From: Caldovatus sediminis
Lineage (GTDB): Bacteria; Pseudomonadota; Alphaproteobacteria; Acetobacterales; Acetobacteraceae
DNA length: 64,000 nt
Direction of reading: 5' to 3'
Assembly (NCBI RefSeq): GCF_014644455.1
Contig: NZ_BMKS01000001.1
Span: forward strand, 310,001-374,000
Both the position numbers and the translations under genes were made by a program. Positions within the stretch are counted from its first letter, which is position 1. Each line of letters opens with the position of its first letter. The notes under the pieces are model-generated. The model saw nothing but the letters and a program-made list of their open reading frames with translations, had not been told where the DNA came from and made no database searches. Shown piece after piece: positions 34,331 to 43,480 of the stretch.

Positions 34331-34747
34331 TCAGGCCCTGTCGTATTCCTCCGTGCCCGGCCAGGGCTTGTCGGCGACATCGAAGATGATGCCCTCGTGG
34401 CCGCGGAACTTGTCCGGGCGGCGGTACTTACCGTCGTCCACCGGCGTCAGCTCCATTTCGTCCACATAGGGCTCGCCGCCCATCGCCAGCACCTTCTCGA
34501 CGCAGCCGTCGGCGTCCTCCGTGTAGACGCCGAAATGGTGCAGGCCGACGTAGTCCAGGCCCTTGCCGAGCTGGTCGGTCTTGAACTTCAGCAGAGCAAT
34601 GTTGATCGAGCCGTCGGTCAGGAAGTAGCCGCGGGCCCGCTCGTTGTCGAGCTTCCTCAGCTCGCGGAAGCCGAAGGCGGACTTGTAGAACTCCACCGCC
34701 TTGTCGGGGTCCTGGGTGGCGATCGCGATGTGGCGGATCTTGGCCAT
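34331..34747 (-). CDS. VOC (glyoxalase/bleomycin-resistance) family protein
   Basis: 138 residues. One full VOC module with paired beta-alpha-beta units: IRHIAIATQDPDKAVEFYKSAFGF at the start and VGLHHFGVYTEDADGCVEKVLAMGG in the middle, ending in GHEGIIFDVADKPWPG. His in HIAIAT, His in LHHFG and Glu in HEGIIF could bind metal. The family covers glyoxalases, epimerases and ring-cleavage dioxygenases, so the reaction is unknown. AAGGA precedes the ATG. Confidence 0.85.
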   Translation of the reverse strand: MAKIRHIAIATQDPDKAVEFYKSAFGFRELRKLDNERARGYFLTDGSINIALLKFKTDQLGKGLDYVGLHHFGVYTEDADGCVEKVLAMGGEPYVDEMELTPVDDGKYRRPDKFRGHEGIIFDVADKPWPGTEEYDRA

Positions 34748-34794
34748 GGCGTGCGGTCCTTTCGTGGCTGGGGCGGCGGTCGCGGAACGCCGCG

Positions 34795-35769
34795 CTATTC
34801 AGCGCGGATCCCGGCCGCGGCGACCACCTCGGCGATGCGGGTGGCCTCGCGGCGGATGAAGGCGTCGAATTCCTCCGGCGTGTTGGGCAGCACCTCGTTG
34901 CCCTGCTCGACGAGCTGTCGGCGGAAGTCCGGCTCGGCGAGGATCGCGCGCAGCTCGCGGTTGAGCTTCTGCGTCCGCTCGGGCGGCAGGCCCGCGGGGG
35001 CGAAGAGGCCGAGCCAGGAGGCGATCTCGAAGCCCGGGATCGTCTCGGCGATCGCCGGCACGTCCGGGAGGGCGGGCTGGCGCTGCAGGCTGGCGATGCC
35101 GAGTGGCTTGATCGTGCCGGCGCGGATCGGCCCCAGCGCCGTGATCGGCACGTCGAAATAGGCCTGCAGCCGGCCGCCGACGAGATCGGGCAGGATCGCC
35201 GAGGTGCCGCGGTAGGGGATGTGCGCGATCTCGATCCCCGCCTTGCTCGCGAGCATCGCCAGCGCCAGGTGCGAGGCGGAGCCGTTGCCGGCCGAGCCGA
35301 AATTCATCCGCCCCGGGGCGGCCCGCGCCATCGCGACAAGCTCCGCCACGCTGTTCGCCGGATGCGACGGCGCGACGACGAGCAGCATCGGCGTGGAAGC
35401 GATCAGGCCGATCGGCTGGAAGTCCTTCTCGAGGTCGAAGGGCAGGTTACGGTAGAGGAACCGGTTGACCACCTGCGTCCCGGTGTTGCCGAGCAGCAGG
35501 GTGTGGCCATCGGGCCGCGCGCGGGCGACGAACTGCTGCGCGATGGTGCCGTTCGCGCCCGGCCGGTTCTCCACCACCACGGGATTGCGCCAGTTGGCCT
35601 CGAGCCGCGCGCCGACCAGGCGCGCGAGCACATCGGCGATGCCGCCGGCGGCGTAGGGCACGACGATGCGTATCGGCCCCGACGGGTACTCCTCGGCTCG
35701 CGCCGCGCCGGCGGCAGCGGCGAGCCCGGGGAGCGCGAGAGCCCCCCGCAGCAAGGACTGGCGCTTCAT
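34795..35769 (-). CDS. Bug-family substrate-binding protein of a tripartite tricarboxylate transporter, copy 1
   Basis: 324 residues with a signal peptide (MKRQSLLRGALALPGLAAAAGAARA). Family hallmarks: YPSGPIRIVVPYAAGGIADVLAR, NRPGANGTIAQQFVARARPDGHTLLLG, and NFGSAGNGSASHLA. The protein binds a carboxylate in the periplasm, often for a TctAB-type permease. No tctA or tctB gene is adjacent, which is common for this expanded family. GGGAGGGA lies just before the ATG. It is divergent from the acyl-CoA dehydrogenase-CoA-transferase pair, which may act on the imported acid. Confidence 0.9.
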   Translation of the reverse strand: MKRQSLLRGALALPGLAAAAGAARAEEYPSGPIRIVVPYAAGGIADVLARLVGARLEANWRNPVVVENRPGANGTIAQQFVARARPDGHTLLLGNTGTQVVNRFLYRNLPFDLEKDFQPIGLIASTPMLLVVAPSHPANSVAELVAMARAAPGRMNFGSAGNGSASHLALAMLASKAGIEIAHIPYRGTSAILPDLVGGRLQAYFDVPITALGPIRAGTIKPLGIASLQRQPALPDVPAIAETIPGFEIASWLGLFAPAGLPPERTQKLNRELRAILAEPDFRRQLVEQGNEVLPNTPEEFDAFIRREATRIAEVVAAAGIRAE

Positions 35770-35912
35770 CGGTTCCCTCCCGGTGCGGTGCGACGTGCTT
35801 TGCGCCGACCCATAACGCGATCATTGCGCGACCCGCAGCCGCGGCTGTCAAGCCGGGGCGGGAGCTTCGGCCCGGACGGGCGATCCGCCCGCGCCGCCGC
35901 GGGGGGCGCAGC

Positions 35913-35941
35913 TTTACCGTGCCGCAAGCGCTGGCTAGCAT
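35913..35941 (+). promoter_or_regulatory. Candidate sigma-70 promoter of the acyl-CoA dehydrogenase operon
   Basis: TTTACC and TAGCAT are separated by 17 bp, each matching four of six consensus bases, in the 261-bp divergent gap. They lie about 90 bp before the acyl-CoA dehydrogenase ATG. Confidence 0.4.
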
Positions 35942-36030
35942 CCGCACCGTCGCCCGCGCAGCAGTCGCCGCGGCGCGCCGAGCGGCGAACTCGCGCCCGC
36001 TCGGCCGGACATCGTGAGGACGGAATTCGG

Positions 36031-37218
36031 ATGAGCACGATCATCGAACCCGGCGCGGGCGCCGACCTCGCCGAGGAGCACCGCATGGTCCGCGACCTGG
36101 TGGTCCGGTTCGTCGAGCGCGACCTGATGCCGCTCGAGCCCGCGGTGCTGGCGCGCGAGGCGCGGGGCGAGCGCTACGCCCTGACGCCGGAGGAGGAGGG
36201 TCCGCTGCTCGCCAAGTGCAAGGAGCTCGGCCTCTGGGGCCTCGACGTGCCGGAGGAGTTCGGCGGCGCCGACCTGCCGCTCGCCGCGCTGATGGCGATC
36301 GAGGAGGAGATGGGCCGCACCGTCACGCCCTTCGTCTTCCCGCCCGACAGCCCGAACCTGCACATGCTGCTCGCCGTGGCGAACGCGGAGCAGCGCGAGA
36401 AGTACCTCCGCCCCTACGCCACCGGCGAGGCGCGCTCCTCCATCGCCATCTCCGAGCCCGGCGCCGGCGGCGACCCGGCGGGGATGACCACGCGCGCGGT
36501 GAAGGACGGCTCCGACTGGGTGATCAACGGCCGCAAGATCTGGGTCAGCGGCGTGCCGCGCGCCGACTTCGTCATCGTCATGGCCCGCACCGGCGAGGGC
36601 AAGCGCGAGGAAGGCATGACCGCCTTCATCGTCGAGCGCGACCAGAAGGGCTTCATCATCGAGCGCGAGATCGCGATGATCGGCGGCCGGCGCACCTACG
36701 AGCTGGTGTTCGAGGACTGCCGCGTGCCGGAGAGCCGCGTCCTCGGCGAGCTGGGCAAGGGCTACGCGCCGATGCAGCTCCGCCTCAACGTCCGCCGGCT
36801 GCAGATGGGGGCGCGCTGCACCGGCATCGCGCGCCGCGCGCTCGCCATGATGTGCGAGCACGCGAAGCAGCGCGTCACCTTCGGCGTGAAGCTCGCCGAC
36901 CGCCAGGCGATCCAGTGGTGGATCGCCGACGCGGCGACGCGCATCCACATCTGCCGCCTGATGGTGCGCGACGCCGCCGCCAAGCTCGACGCCGGCGCCG
37001 ACGTGCGCAACGAGGCCTCGATGATCAAGGTCTTCGGCACCGAGATGGCGCAGAGCGTGGTGGACAACGCCATGCAGTGCTTCGGCGCGATGGGCATGAC
37101 CAAGGAGCTGCCGCTGCAGCTCCTCGCCCAGCAGGTGCGCGTGATGCGCATCTACGAGGGACCGTCCGAGGTGCACCGCATGGCGATCGCCCGGCGCGTG
37201 CTGAAGGCGCATGGCTGA
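36031..37218 (+). CDS. Acyl-CoA dehydrogenase
   Basis: 395 residues of the FAD-dependent acyl-CoA dehydrogenase fold. N-terminal helical domain ([40 protein letters not shown]), middle beta domain with [22 protein letters not shown] and [15 protein letters not shown], and the C-terminal domain with [20 protein letters not shown] and [20 protein letters not shown]. The Glu in YEGPSEVHR is at the catalytic-base position of many family members. It introduces a 2,3-double bond, passing electrons to ETF. It overlaps the next CoA-transferase gene by 8 bp, so the two form one operon for activating and oxidising an unknown acid. Confidence 0.9.
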   Translation: MSTIIEPGAGADLAEEHRMVRDLVVRFVERDLMPLEPAVLAREARGERYALTPEEEGPLLAKCKELGLWGLDVPEEFGGADLPLAALMAIEEEMGRTVTPFVFPPDSPNLHMLLAVANAEQREKYLRPYATGEARSSIAISEPGAGGDPAGMTTRAVKDGSDWVINGRKIWVSGVPRADFVIVMARTGEGKREEGMTAFIVERDQKGFIIEREIAMIGGRRTYELVFEDCRVPESRVLGELGKGYAPMQLRLNVRRLQMGARCTGIARRALAMMCEHAKQRVTFGVKLADRQAIQWWIADAATRIHICRLMVRDAAAKLDAGADVRNEASMIKVFGTEMAQSVVDNAMQCFGAMGMTKELPLQLLAQQVRVMRIYEGPSEVHRMAIARRVLKAHG

Positions 37219-38458
37219 GGTCGCCGGGGCGAGCGCGGGCGGGCCGGCCGAGGGCCCGCTCGCCGGCATCCGCGTGGTGGACCTCACCTCGGTCGTGCTC
37301 GGGCCGCTGGCGACGCAGATCCTCGGCGACTACGGCGCCGACGTGATCAAGGTCGAGGCGCCCGAGGGCGGCGACATGATCCGCAGCAACGGCGTCTCGC
37401 TGCACCGCGGCATGGGCTCGATCTTCCTCGCGCTCAACCGCAACAAGCGCTCGCTCGCGCTCGACCTGAAGCGGCCGGAGGGGGCGGCGGTGCTGCGCCG
37501 GCTGGTCGCCACCGCCGACGTGCTGGTGCACAACATGCGCCCGCGGGCGATCGCCCGCCTCGGCTTCGCCTACGAGGCCTGCGCCGCGATCAACCCGCGC
37601 CTGGTCTACTGCGCCGCGACCGGCTACGGGGAGGACGGCCCCTATGCCGGCCGCCCCGCCTTCGACGACGTGATCCAGGCCGGCTGCGGCCTCGCCGCGC
37701 TGGTCAGCGCCGGGCGCGAGCGGCCCGACTACGTGCCGAGCCTGATCGCCGACAAGACCACCGGCATGGCGGTGGTCAACGCCGTCCTCGCGGCGCTGCT
37801 CTTCCGCGAGCGGTCGGGTCGCGGGCAGTGCGTCGAGGTGCCGATGCTCGAGACCATGACCGCCTTCGTGCTCGCCGAGCACATGGGCGGCCTGACCTTC
37901 GAGCCCGCGCCGGCGCCCGCCGGCTACCAGCGCGTCACCGCCGGCGGGCGGCGGCCGATGCCGACGGCCGACGGCTTCATCGCGCTGCTGCCCTACACGG
38001 GCGACCACTGGCGCGCCTTCTTCCGCGCCGTCGGGCGCGAGGAGGTGGGCGAGCGCCTCGGCGTCGCCGACCGGCACACGCGCAACGCCAACATCCAGGA
38101 GATCTACCGCGAGCTCGCCGCGATCACGGTGCAGCGCCCCTCCGCCGAGTGGCTCGCGCTGTGCGAGGCGCTCGACATCCCGGCCACCGCCATCACCGCG
38201 CTCGACGACCTGCCGGAGCACCCGCACCTGAAGGCGGTCGGCCTGTTCGAGCGCTCGGAGCACCCGAGCGAGGGGCCGATCCGCCAGGTCCGTCCGCCGA
38301 CGCGCTTCGGCGCGACGCCGGCGCGCATCCGCCTCCCCGCGCCCCGCCTCGGCGAGCACACCGCGGCGATCCTGCGCGAGCTGGGCTATGGCGAGGACGA
38401 GATCGCCGGCCTCGCCGCCGGCGGCGTCGTGCGCCAGGCGGAGCCGCCCGGCGGCTGA
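37211..38458 (+). CDS. CaiB/BaiF family CoA-transferase, copy 2
   Basis: 415 residues of the class III CoA-transferase fold: [43 protein letters not shown] and [21 protein letters not shown]. The usual catalytic Asp position reads [11 protein letters not shown], i.e. VEV where most members have VDV, so Glu may replace the nucleophilic Asp. A carnitine/formyl-CoA-transferase-like exchange reaction is expected. Its start lies inside the acyl-CoA dehydrogenase gene (8-bp overlap). Function with the dehydrogenase is supported by context; the substrate is unknown. Confidence 0.85.
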   Translation: MAEVAGASAGGPAEGPLAGIRVVDLTSVVLGPLATQILGDYGADVIKVEAPEGGDMIRSNGVSLHRGMGSIFLALNRNKRSLALDLKRPEGAAVLRRLVATADVLVHNMRPRAIARLGFAYEACAAINPRLVYCAATGYGEDGPYAGRPAFDDVIQAGCGLAALVSAGRERPDYVPSLIADKTTGMAVVNAVLAALLFRERSGRGQCVEVPMLETMTAFVLAEHMGGLTFEPAPAPAGYQRVTAGGRRPMPTADGFIALLPYTGDHWRAFFRAVGREEVGERLGVADRHTRNANIQEIYRELAAITVQRPSAEWLALCEALDIPATAITALDDLPEHPHLKAVGLFERSEHPSEGPIRQVRPPTRFGATPARIRLPAPRLGEHTAAILRELGYGEDEIAGLAAGGVVRQAEPPGG

Positions 38459-38512
38459 GATGCGCGAAGCGACGGCGGCCGCAGCGGCGGCGCCACCGCT
38501 TCCCGCGATTCG

Positions 38513-38623
38513 TCAGATCTTCAGGCCGTAGGAAAGCGCAAACACCAGGAACACGCAGAGCGCGATGAACACGCCGATCCACGGAAGATCGGAGCCGCGC
38601 CGGCTCTCGGAGCCATCCGTCAT
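38513..38623 (-). CDS. 36-residue single-span membrane protein
   Basis: Short gene read directly from the sequence: MTDGSESRRGSDLPWIGVF is followed by IALCVFLVFALSYGLKI and a TGA stop. The first 13 residues are polar and charged; residues 14-33 form one hydrophobic helix, then a final Lys. An excellent AGGGAGGA ribosome site sits 8 nt before the ATG, which supports translation. I do not recognise the family; size and shape recall accessory subunits of membrane complexes. It stands alone, convergent with the CoA-transferase gene. Confidence 0.65.
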   Translation of the reverse strand: MTDGSESRRGSDLPWIGVFIALCVFLVFALSYGLKI

Positions 38624-39016
38624 GGGTTCATTCCTCCCTGTCGCGCGCCGCCCTCTCCGAGACGTGTCGCGAGCCTCCCGGCGAGGCCAGGGTTACGAAA
38701 ACGTCAGACGATTGCAATGCTGACCTGAGGGGCCTGCGGCCGCTCGCCGCGTCTCCGGCCCGACGCGGGGCAGGCCCGCTTCGGCCGGGGTCCGGCCGTT
38801 GCCGCGACGGGCGATGCCGCCTCGCCCGCGGGAGGGGAGCGAGGGGCCGGGCGGGAGCCCGGCTGGCCGACTCCGGCCTCGGTGCATGACACGGTCCGCC
38901 CCGCGCCGCCGGCGATGCCAGCGCACGGCCGGCCGGGGTCACGATCCGGTGGCGCCGGTCCGCGCCGCGCGGCTTCCGCCTTGCCGGCGGCGCCTGCAGC
39001 CGGCAGGCTCCTGCCC
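38624..39016. other. 393-bp intergenic region, nothing coding seen
   Basis: Divergent gap between the 36-residue membrane protein and the Nudix gene. A relatively AT-rich patch at 38690-38720 contains TTGCAA (38717-38712 on the minus strand) and TAACCC (38695-38690) 16 bp apart, a weak promoter candidate for the small gene. The rest is GC-rich and I see no gene or repeat in it. Confidence 0.4.
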
Positions 39017-39568
39017 ATGTCCGCCGATCCGCGCTTCGTCCGCCGCATCCCCGAAGGCGACAACCGCGAGCGCCTGACCTGCCCGGATTGCGGCTTCATC
39101 GCCTACGAGAACCCCAAGGTCGTGGTCGGCAGCGTCGTCGCCGCCGAAGACGGCCGCGTGCTGCTCTGTCGCCGCGCGATCGAGCCGCGCGCCGGATTCT
39201 GGACCCTGCCTGCCGGCTACCTGGAGATGGGCGAGACCGCCCCGGAGGGCGCGCGGCGCGAGGCGTGGGAGGAGGCGCAGGCGCGGATCGCGCTCGACGG
39301 AGTCCTCGCGGTGTACTCGATCGCACGGATCGGCCAGGTGCAGGTGATCTTCCGCGCGCGTTTCGCCAGGCCGGGCTTCGCGCCGGGACCGGAGAGCCTG
39401 GAGACGAGGCTCTTCGCCTGGGAGGAGATCCCGTGGCAGCAGATCGCCTTCCCGACCGTGCACTGGGCCCTGCGGGCTTGGCGCGCGACGGCGACAGGCC
39501 CGTTGCCGGCGGCGGCGCTGAACCCGGACGAGGCCGGCGGGCCGGAGGCCGGACCGCTGGGCCTCTGA
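39017..39568 (+). CDS. Nudix hydrolase with N-terminal zinc-ribbon-like motif
   Basis: 183 residues. Starts MSADPRFVRRIPEGDNRERL, then a half zinc ribbon LTCPDCGFIAYENPKVVVG, which is typical of NADH-pyrophosphatase-like Nudix proteins. The Nudix box reads GYLEMGETAPEGARREAWEEAQ, with the essential REAWEE; the last Gly of the consensus is Gln-Ala here. These enzymes cleave nucleoside diphosphates linked to another group. The ATG at 39017 was chosen because the frame upstream is low-complexity. A putative lipoprotein gene follows 14 bp downstream. Confidence 0.85.
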   Translation: MSADPRFVRRIPEGDNRERLTCPDCGFIAYENPKVVVGSVVAAEDGRVLLCRRAIEPRAGFWTLPAGYLEMGETAPEGARREAWEEAQARIALDGVLAVYSIARIGQVQVIFRARFARPGFAPGPESLETRLFAWEEIPWQQIAFPTVHWALRAWRATATGPLPAAALNPDEAGGPEAGPLGL

Positions 39569-39582
39569 TCGGCGCGCGCGCC

Positions 39583-39966
39583 GTGCCGTGGCGACGCGCG
39601 GCGCTGGCGCGGCTGGCGGTGTGCGGCACGATGCTCGCGGCCGGCGGCTGCGTGCAGGACGCCGCGGTCGCGCCGCACCCGGCCGGCGAACGGCCGCCGC
39701 GGATGCGCCTCGCGCCCGGCACCCCGCGGGACCCGCCGCCTGCCTCCGCGTCCCGTGACGAGCGCGCGCCGGTCCCCGATCGCGACCTCCAGGCGCCGCG
39801 CGGCACCGGAACCGCGGAGCGGCCCCGTCTCAGCCCGACCCTCATCGTGCCGCGCGGCACGACCCGCGGCGGCACCTTCGAGGGCGACCCCTTCCAGCGC
39901 CAGCAGGACCGCCTGTTCGACCAGCCCGCCCCCGGGGCGACGCTGCGGCTGCCCTTCTCCTACTGA
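39583..39966 (+). CDS. Putative small lipoprotein, Pro/Arg-rich
   Basis: About 127 residues from a GTG start. An Arg-containing N-terminus and a short hydrophobic stretch end in LAAGGC, a plausible lipobox, so the mature protein would start at that Cys and be lipid-anchored. The remainder is proline- and arginine-rich and probably disordered, with no recognised domain. It may be coupled to the Nudix gene 14 bp upstream. It converges on the hyf-like operon. The start codon is uncertain. Confidence 0.55.
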   Translation: MPWRRAALARLAVCGTMLAAGGCVQDAAVAPHPAGERPPRMRLAPGTPRDPPPASASRDERAPVPDRDLQAPRGTGTAERPRLSPTLIVPRGTTRGGTFEGDPFQRQQDRLFDQPAPGATLRLPFSY

Positions 39967-39988
39967 CCGCCCGGCGGCGCGCCCGCGC

Positions 39989-40507
39989 TCAGGGCGCCTC
40001 GATCAGGGTGAGCAGGCCCTTGAGCAGCTGCGTCGGCGTCGGCGGGCAGCCGCGGATGTGCAGGTCCACCGGCACGACCGCGGCGACGCCGCCGACGCAG
40101 GCGTAGCTGCCGGCGAACGGCCCGCCGTTGATCGCGCAGTCGCCGGCCGCGACGACCCATTTCGGGTCGGGCGTGGCGCGCCAGGTGCGCTCCAGCGCCT
40201 CGCGCATGTTCTTCGTCACCGGGCCGGTGACGAGCAGCACGTCGGCGTGGCGCGGGCTCGCCACGAAGCGCAGGCCGAAGCGCTCGAGGTCGTGGAAGGC
40301 GTTGTTGAGGGCGTGGATCTCCAGCTCGCAGCCGTTGCAGGAGCCGGCGTCCACCTCGCGGATGGCGAGGCCGCGGCCGAGGCGCCGGCGCGCCGCCGCG
40401 TCGAGCTTCCGGCCGAGCTCGGCGAGCTCGGGGTCGTCGAGCGCCGGCGGCGGATCGGTGACAGGCCGGTGGAGCAGGCCCTCGAGGAAGGTCTTGCGCA
40501 TCGGCAT
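39989..40507 (-). CDS. hyfI: Hydrogenase-4-type small subunit (NuoB/HyfI-like)
   Basis: 172 residues. Iron-sulfur protein of the complex-I/group 4 hydrogenase module, lying on the cytoplasmic side of the membrane. The four ligands of the proximal [4Fe-4S] cluster are present: two Cys in SCNGCELEIHALNN, one in AAGDCAINGG and one in IRGCPPTP. It is the last gene of the operon, 10 bp after the large subunit, with AGGAGGGA before its ATG. With the large subunit it forms the electron-accepting peripheral arm. Confidence 0.9.
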   Translation of the reverse strand: MPMRKTFLEGLLHRPVTDPPPALDDPELAELGRKLDAAARRRLGRGLAIREVDAGSCNGCELEIHALNNAFHDLERFGLRFVASPRHADVLLVTGPVTKNMREALERTWRATPDPKWVVAAGDCAINGGPFAGSYACVGGVAAVVPVDLHIRGCPPTPTQLLKGLLTLIEAP

Positions 40508-40517
40508 CGGTCCCTCC

Positions 40518-42020
40518 TCAGAGGTCGTGGCCCGAGTAGGAGCAGTTGAAGGATTTGTTGCAGAGCGGGAAGTCGGCGATGATGTTGTCCTCGATCGCCG
40601 CCTCCAGCAGCGGCCACTGGAACCAGGAGGGGTCGCGCAGGTGGCAGCGCGCGACGCGGCCGCCGGCGTCGAGGCGCAGCCAGGCGAACACCTCGCCGCG
40701 GAAGGCTTCGGCGAGGGCCATCCCCTCGCGCACCTCGCCCCTGGCGGGCGCGACCGGGACGCGGACGGGGCCGTCCGGCAGCCGGTCGAGGATCTGGGCG
40801 ACGAGGGCGAGGCTCTGCCCGATCTCGCGGATGCGGATCCAGACGCGGGCGTTGACGTCGCCCTCCTCCAGCACCGGGACCTCGAAGCGGAGCGCATCGT
40901 AGGGCGGATAGCCGCCGAGCGCGCGGCGCGAGTCGAAGGCGCGGCCGGAGGCGCGCCCGACATGGCCGCCGGCGCCGAAGCGGCGCGCGAGGTCGGGCCG
41001 CACGATGCCGGTGGCGACGGTGCGGTCGAGCAGCGAGGCGGTGCGGTCGTAGAGATCGGCCAGGCGCGGGAAGCGCGCGCCGATCTCGGCGACGAGCGCG
41101 CGCAGCGCGGCGATGCCCGCGGCGTCGAGGTTGCAGGCGACGCCGCCGGGGACGACGCGGTCCATCATCAGCCGGTGGCCGAAGCAGGTCATGGCGGCGC
41201 GCAGCACCCGCTCGCGCAGGATGCCGCAGTGCGCATGCATCAGCGCGAACGAGGCGTCGTTGCAGATGGCGCCGACGTCGCCGAGGTGGTTGGCGAGGCG
41301 CTCCAGCTCGGCCATCAGGGCGCGCAGCCAGACGGCGCGGGGCGGCGGCTCGATGCCGAGCGCGGCCTCGGCGGCGCGGGCGAAGGCGATGCCGTAGGCG
41401 ACGGTGGAATCGCCGGAGGTGCGGGCGGCAAGCCGCGCGGCGCGGTCGAGCTCGGCGCCGCGCATCAGGCCCTCGATGCCCTTGTGGACGTAGCCGAGGC
41501 GCTCCTCCAGGCGCACCACCGTCTCGCCGTCGCAGGTGAAGCGGAAATGGCCGGGCTCGATGATGCCGGCGTGGACGGGGCCGACCGGGACCTCGTGCAG
41601 GTCCTCGCCCTCGACGGGAAGGAAGGGGTAGGCGGGGGCCTCGTCCGGCGCCGGCCGCGGGCTGGCGGAGAGCGGCGCGGCGACGCCCCAGCGGCCGTGG
41701 TCGGGCCAGGGCCGCGCGTCCGGCAGGCCCACGGGCTCGAGGCCGAACAGGTCGCGCATCGCGCGCTCGAGGCGGATCGCCGGGGCGTGCACGCGGCCGA
41801 CCGAGGGGAAGCGGCCATCCGGACAGGCGAGGCTGAGCACCTCGATGCCGGGCGAGGCGGCGCCCTCGTCGAGGATCGCCATGTGCGCGCAATCGGGCTC
41901 GCCCCACAGGGCGAGGAGGGTCCCCTCCCCTGCCGCCAGCCGCGCCGCGGCGCGCTCCCAGCCGGGCGCGTCCGCCATGCGGCGCGGCCAGGGGCGGTGA
42001 TGGGTGACGGTGCCGGTCAT
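40518..42020 (-). CDS. hyfG: Hydrogenase-4-type large subunit (NuoC-NuoD/HyfG-like) lacking NiFe ligands
   Basis: 500 residues. N-terminal NuoC-like part (to about 130), then the NuoD/NiFe-hydrogenase large-subunit fold (VGPVHAGIIEPGHFRFTCDGE, RLGYVHKGIEGLM). In true group 4 hydrogenases the L1 motif is CGIC; here it is SGDS (residues 202-205). The C-terminal CxxC is CSYS (493-496). Three of four NiFe-binding cysteines are therefore absent, as in energy-converting hydrogenase-related (Ehr) complexes. It likely still couples electron flow to ion pumping. I chose the ATG of MTGTVTHH; the frame extends 15 codons more. Overlaps and spacing place it in one operon. Confidence 0.88.
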   Translation of the reverse strand: MTGTVTHHRPWPRRMADAPGWERAAARLAAGEGTLLALWGEPDCAHMAILDEGAASPGIEVLSLACPDGRFPSVGRVHAPAIRLERAMRDLFGLEPVGLPDARPWPDHGRWGVAAPLSASPRPAPDEAPAYPFLPVEGEDLHEVPVGPVHAGIIEPGHFRFTCDGETVVRLEERLGYVHKGIEGLMRGAELDRAARLAARTSGDSTVAYGIAFARAAEAALGIEPPPRAVWLRALMAELERLANHLGDVGAICNDASFALMHAHCGILRERVLRAAMTCFGHRLMMDRVVPGGVACNLDAAGIAALRALVAEIGARFPRLADLYDRTASLLDRTVATGIVRPDLARRFGAGGHVGRASGRAFDSRRALGGYPPYDALRFEVPVLEEGDVNARVWIRIREIGQSLALVAQILDRLPDGPVRVPVAPARGEVREGMALAEAFRGEVFAWLRLDAGGRVARCHLRDPSWFQWPLLEAAIEDNIIADFPLCNKSFNCSYSGHDL

Positions 42021-42031
42021 CGCGCCCCGCC

Positions 42032-43480
42032 CTATCCCAGCAGCCGCGCCACGTTCTGGAACCATGCGACGACGCCCGGCGGGAGGTAGAGGCCGGCGCC
42101 GAGCACCAGCGCGAGATGGGCGAAGATCGGCAGGCTGGAGGCCCGGACCGGCCCGGTGCGCCCTTCCGGCGTGCCGAAGGCGAGGCCGGTGACGCGCAGC
42201 AGCAGCGCGCCGAAGCCGATCAGCAGGCCGAAGACGAGGATCAGCGCGAGCAGCGGCGCGCGGGCGAAGGTGGAGCTGACCACCAGGAACTCGCTCATGA
42301 AGACGCCGAAGGGCGGCAGGCCGGCGATCGCCGCGACGCCGGCGACGAGCGACCAGCCGAGCACGGGGTGGCTCTCCGTCAGGCCCCTGATCTCGGCGAT
42401 GCGCTGCGTGCCCTTGACCTGGGCGATGTGGCCGACGGTGAAGAAGATCGCCGACTTCGTCAGGCTGTGCATCGTCATGTGCAGCAGCCCGGCGAAGTTG
42501 CCGAGCGGGCCCGCCATGCCGAAGGCGAAGACGATGATCCCCATGTGCTCGATCGAGGAGTAGGCGAACATCCGCTTGATGTCGCGCCGGCGGTAGAGCA
42601 TGAAGGCGGCGAAGACGAGCGAGACCAGGCCGAGCGTGACCATCAGCGGCCCTGGCGCGATCGCGCCGGGATTGGCCGCGAGCAGCATCTTGAAGCGCAG
42701 CAGCGCGTAGAGCGCGACGTTGAGCAGGAGGCCCGAGAGCACCGCCGAGATCGGCGTCGGGCCCTCGGCGTGCGCGTCGGGCAGCCAGGCGTGCAGCGGC
42801 GCGAGGCCGACCTTGGTGCCGTAGCCGAGCAGGAGGAAGACGAAGGCGAGGTTGAGCAGCGCCGGGTCGAACTCCGCGGCGCGCCCGATCAGCGCGGTCC
42901 AGACCATCGCCTCCGGCCCCTCGCCGATCACCGGCTGGGCGGCGAGGTAGACGAGGATGGTGCCGAACAGCGCCAGCGCGATGCCGACGCTGCCGAGGAT
43001 GAAGTACTTCCAGGCCGCCTCCAGCGCCTCGTGCGTGCGGTAGATGCCGACCATGAGGACGGTGGTGAGGGTGGCGAGCTCGACCGCGACCCAGATCAGG
43101 CCGATGTTGTTGGCGACCAGCGCGAGGTTCATCCCGAACATCATCAGCTGGTACATGGCGTGGTAGAAGCGGAGGTAGCCGCGCGTGAGGCGGCCGATCT
43201 CCAGCTCGTGGCCGATGTAGCTCGCGCTGAAGACGCTGGTGGTGAAGCCGACCAGGGTGTTGAGCAGGATGAAGACGACGTTGAGGTCGTCCACGAAGAG
43301 CAGCGCCCCGGCCCCCGGCCGGTGGAAGAGGAGCTGCGCCGCGGCGAGCAGCGAGAGCGCGCTGGCGACGACGTTGATCCGCGCCGAGAGCCGGTAGCCC
43401 GGCAGCAGCGCGAGCAGCGCCGCCGCCGCCAGCGGCACGAGGAGGACGGCGGCCTCCGGCGGGAGGGGGGTGCCGATCAC
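42032..43480 (-). CDS. hyfF: Hydrogenase-4 component F-like antiporter subunit
   Basis: 482 residues, about 14 transmembrane helices; Mrp/NuoN-NuoL-type proton-translocating subunit. Conserved ion-path residues seen: Glu in WVAVELATLTTVLM, Lys in GTKVGLAPLHAWLPDAHAEGPTPISAVLSG, and the broken-helix region MHSLTKSAIFFTVGHI. YRTHEALEAAWKYFILGSVGIALA is a HyfF-specific block. It overlaps hyfE by 4 bp upstream. Confidence 0.93.
   Translation of the reverse strand: MIGTPLPPEAAVLLVPLAAAALLALLPGYRLSARINVVASALSLLAAAQLLFHRPGAGALLFVDDLNVVFILLNTLVGFTTSVFSASYIGHELEIGRLTRGYLRFYHAMYQLMMFGMNLALVANNIGLIWVAVELATLTTVLMVGIYRTHEALEAAWKYFILGSVGIALALFGTILVYLAAQPVIGEGPEAMVWTALIGRAAEFDPALLNLAFVFLLLGYGTKVGLAPLHAWLPDAHAEGPTPISAVLSGLLLNVALYALLRFKMLLAANPGAIAPGPLMVTLGLVSLVFAAFMLYRRRDIKRMFAYSSIEHMGIIVFAFGMAGPLGNFAGLLHMTMHSLTKSAIFFTVGHIAQVKGTQRIAEIRGLTESHPVLGWSLVAGVAAIAGLPPFGVFMSEFLVVSSTFARAPLLALILVFGLLIGFGALLLRVTGLAFGTPEGRTGPVRASSLPIFAHLALVLGAGLYLPPGVVAWFQNVARLLG

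Noticed and set aside
38712-38717. TTGCAA near 38.7 kb as a strong promoter box
   Set aside because: Its -10 partner (TAACCC) is poor. Kept only as a weak candidate within the gap description.
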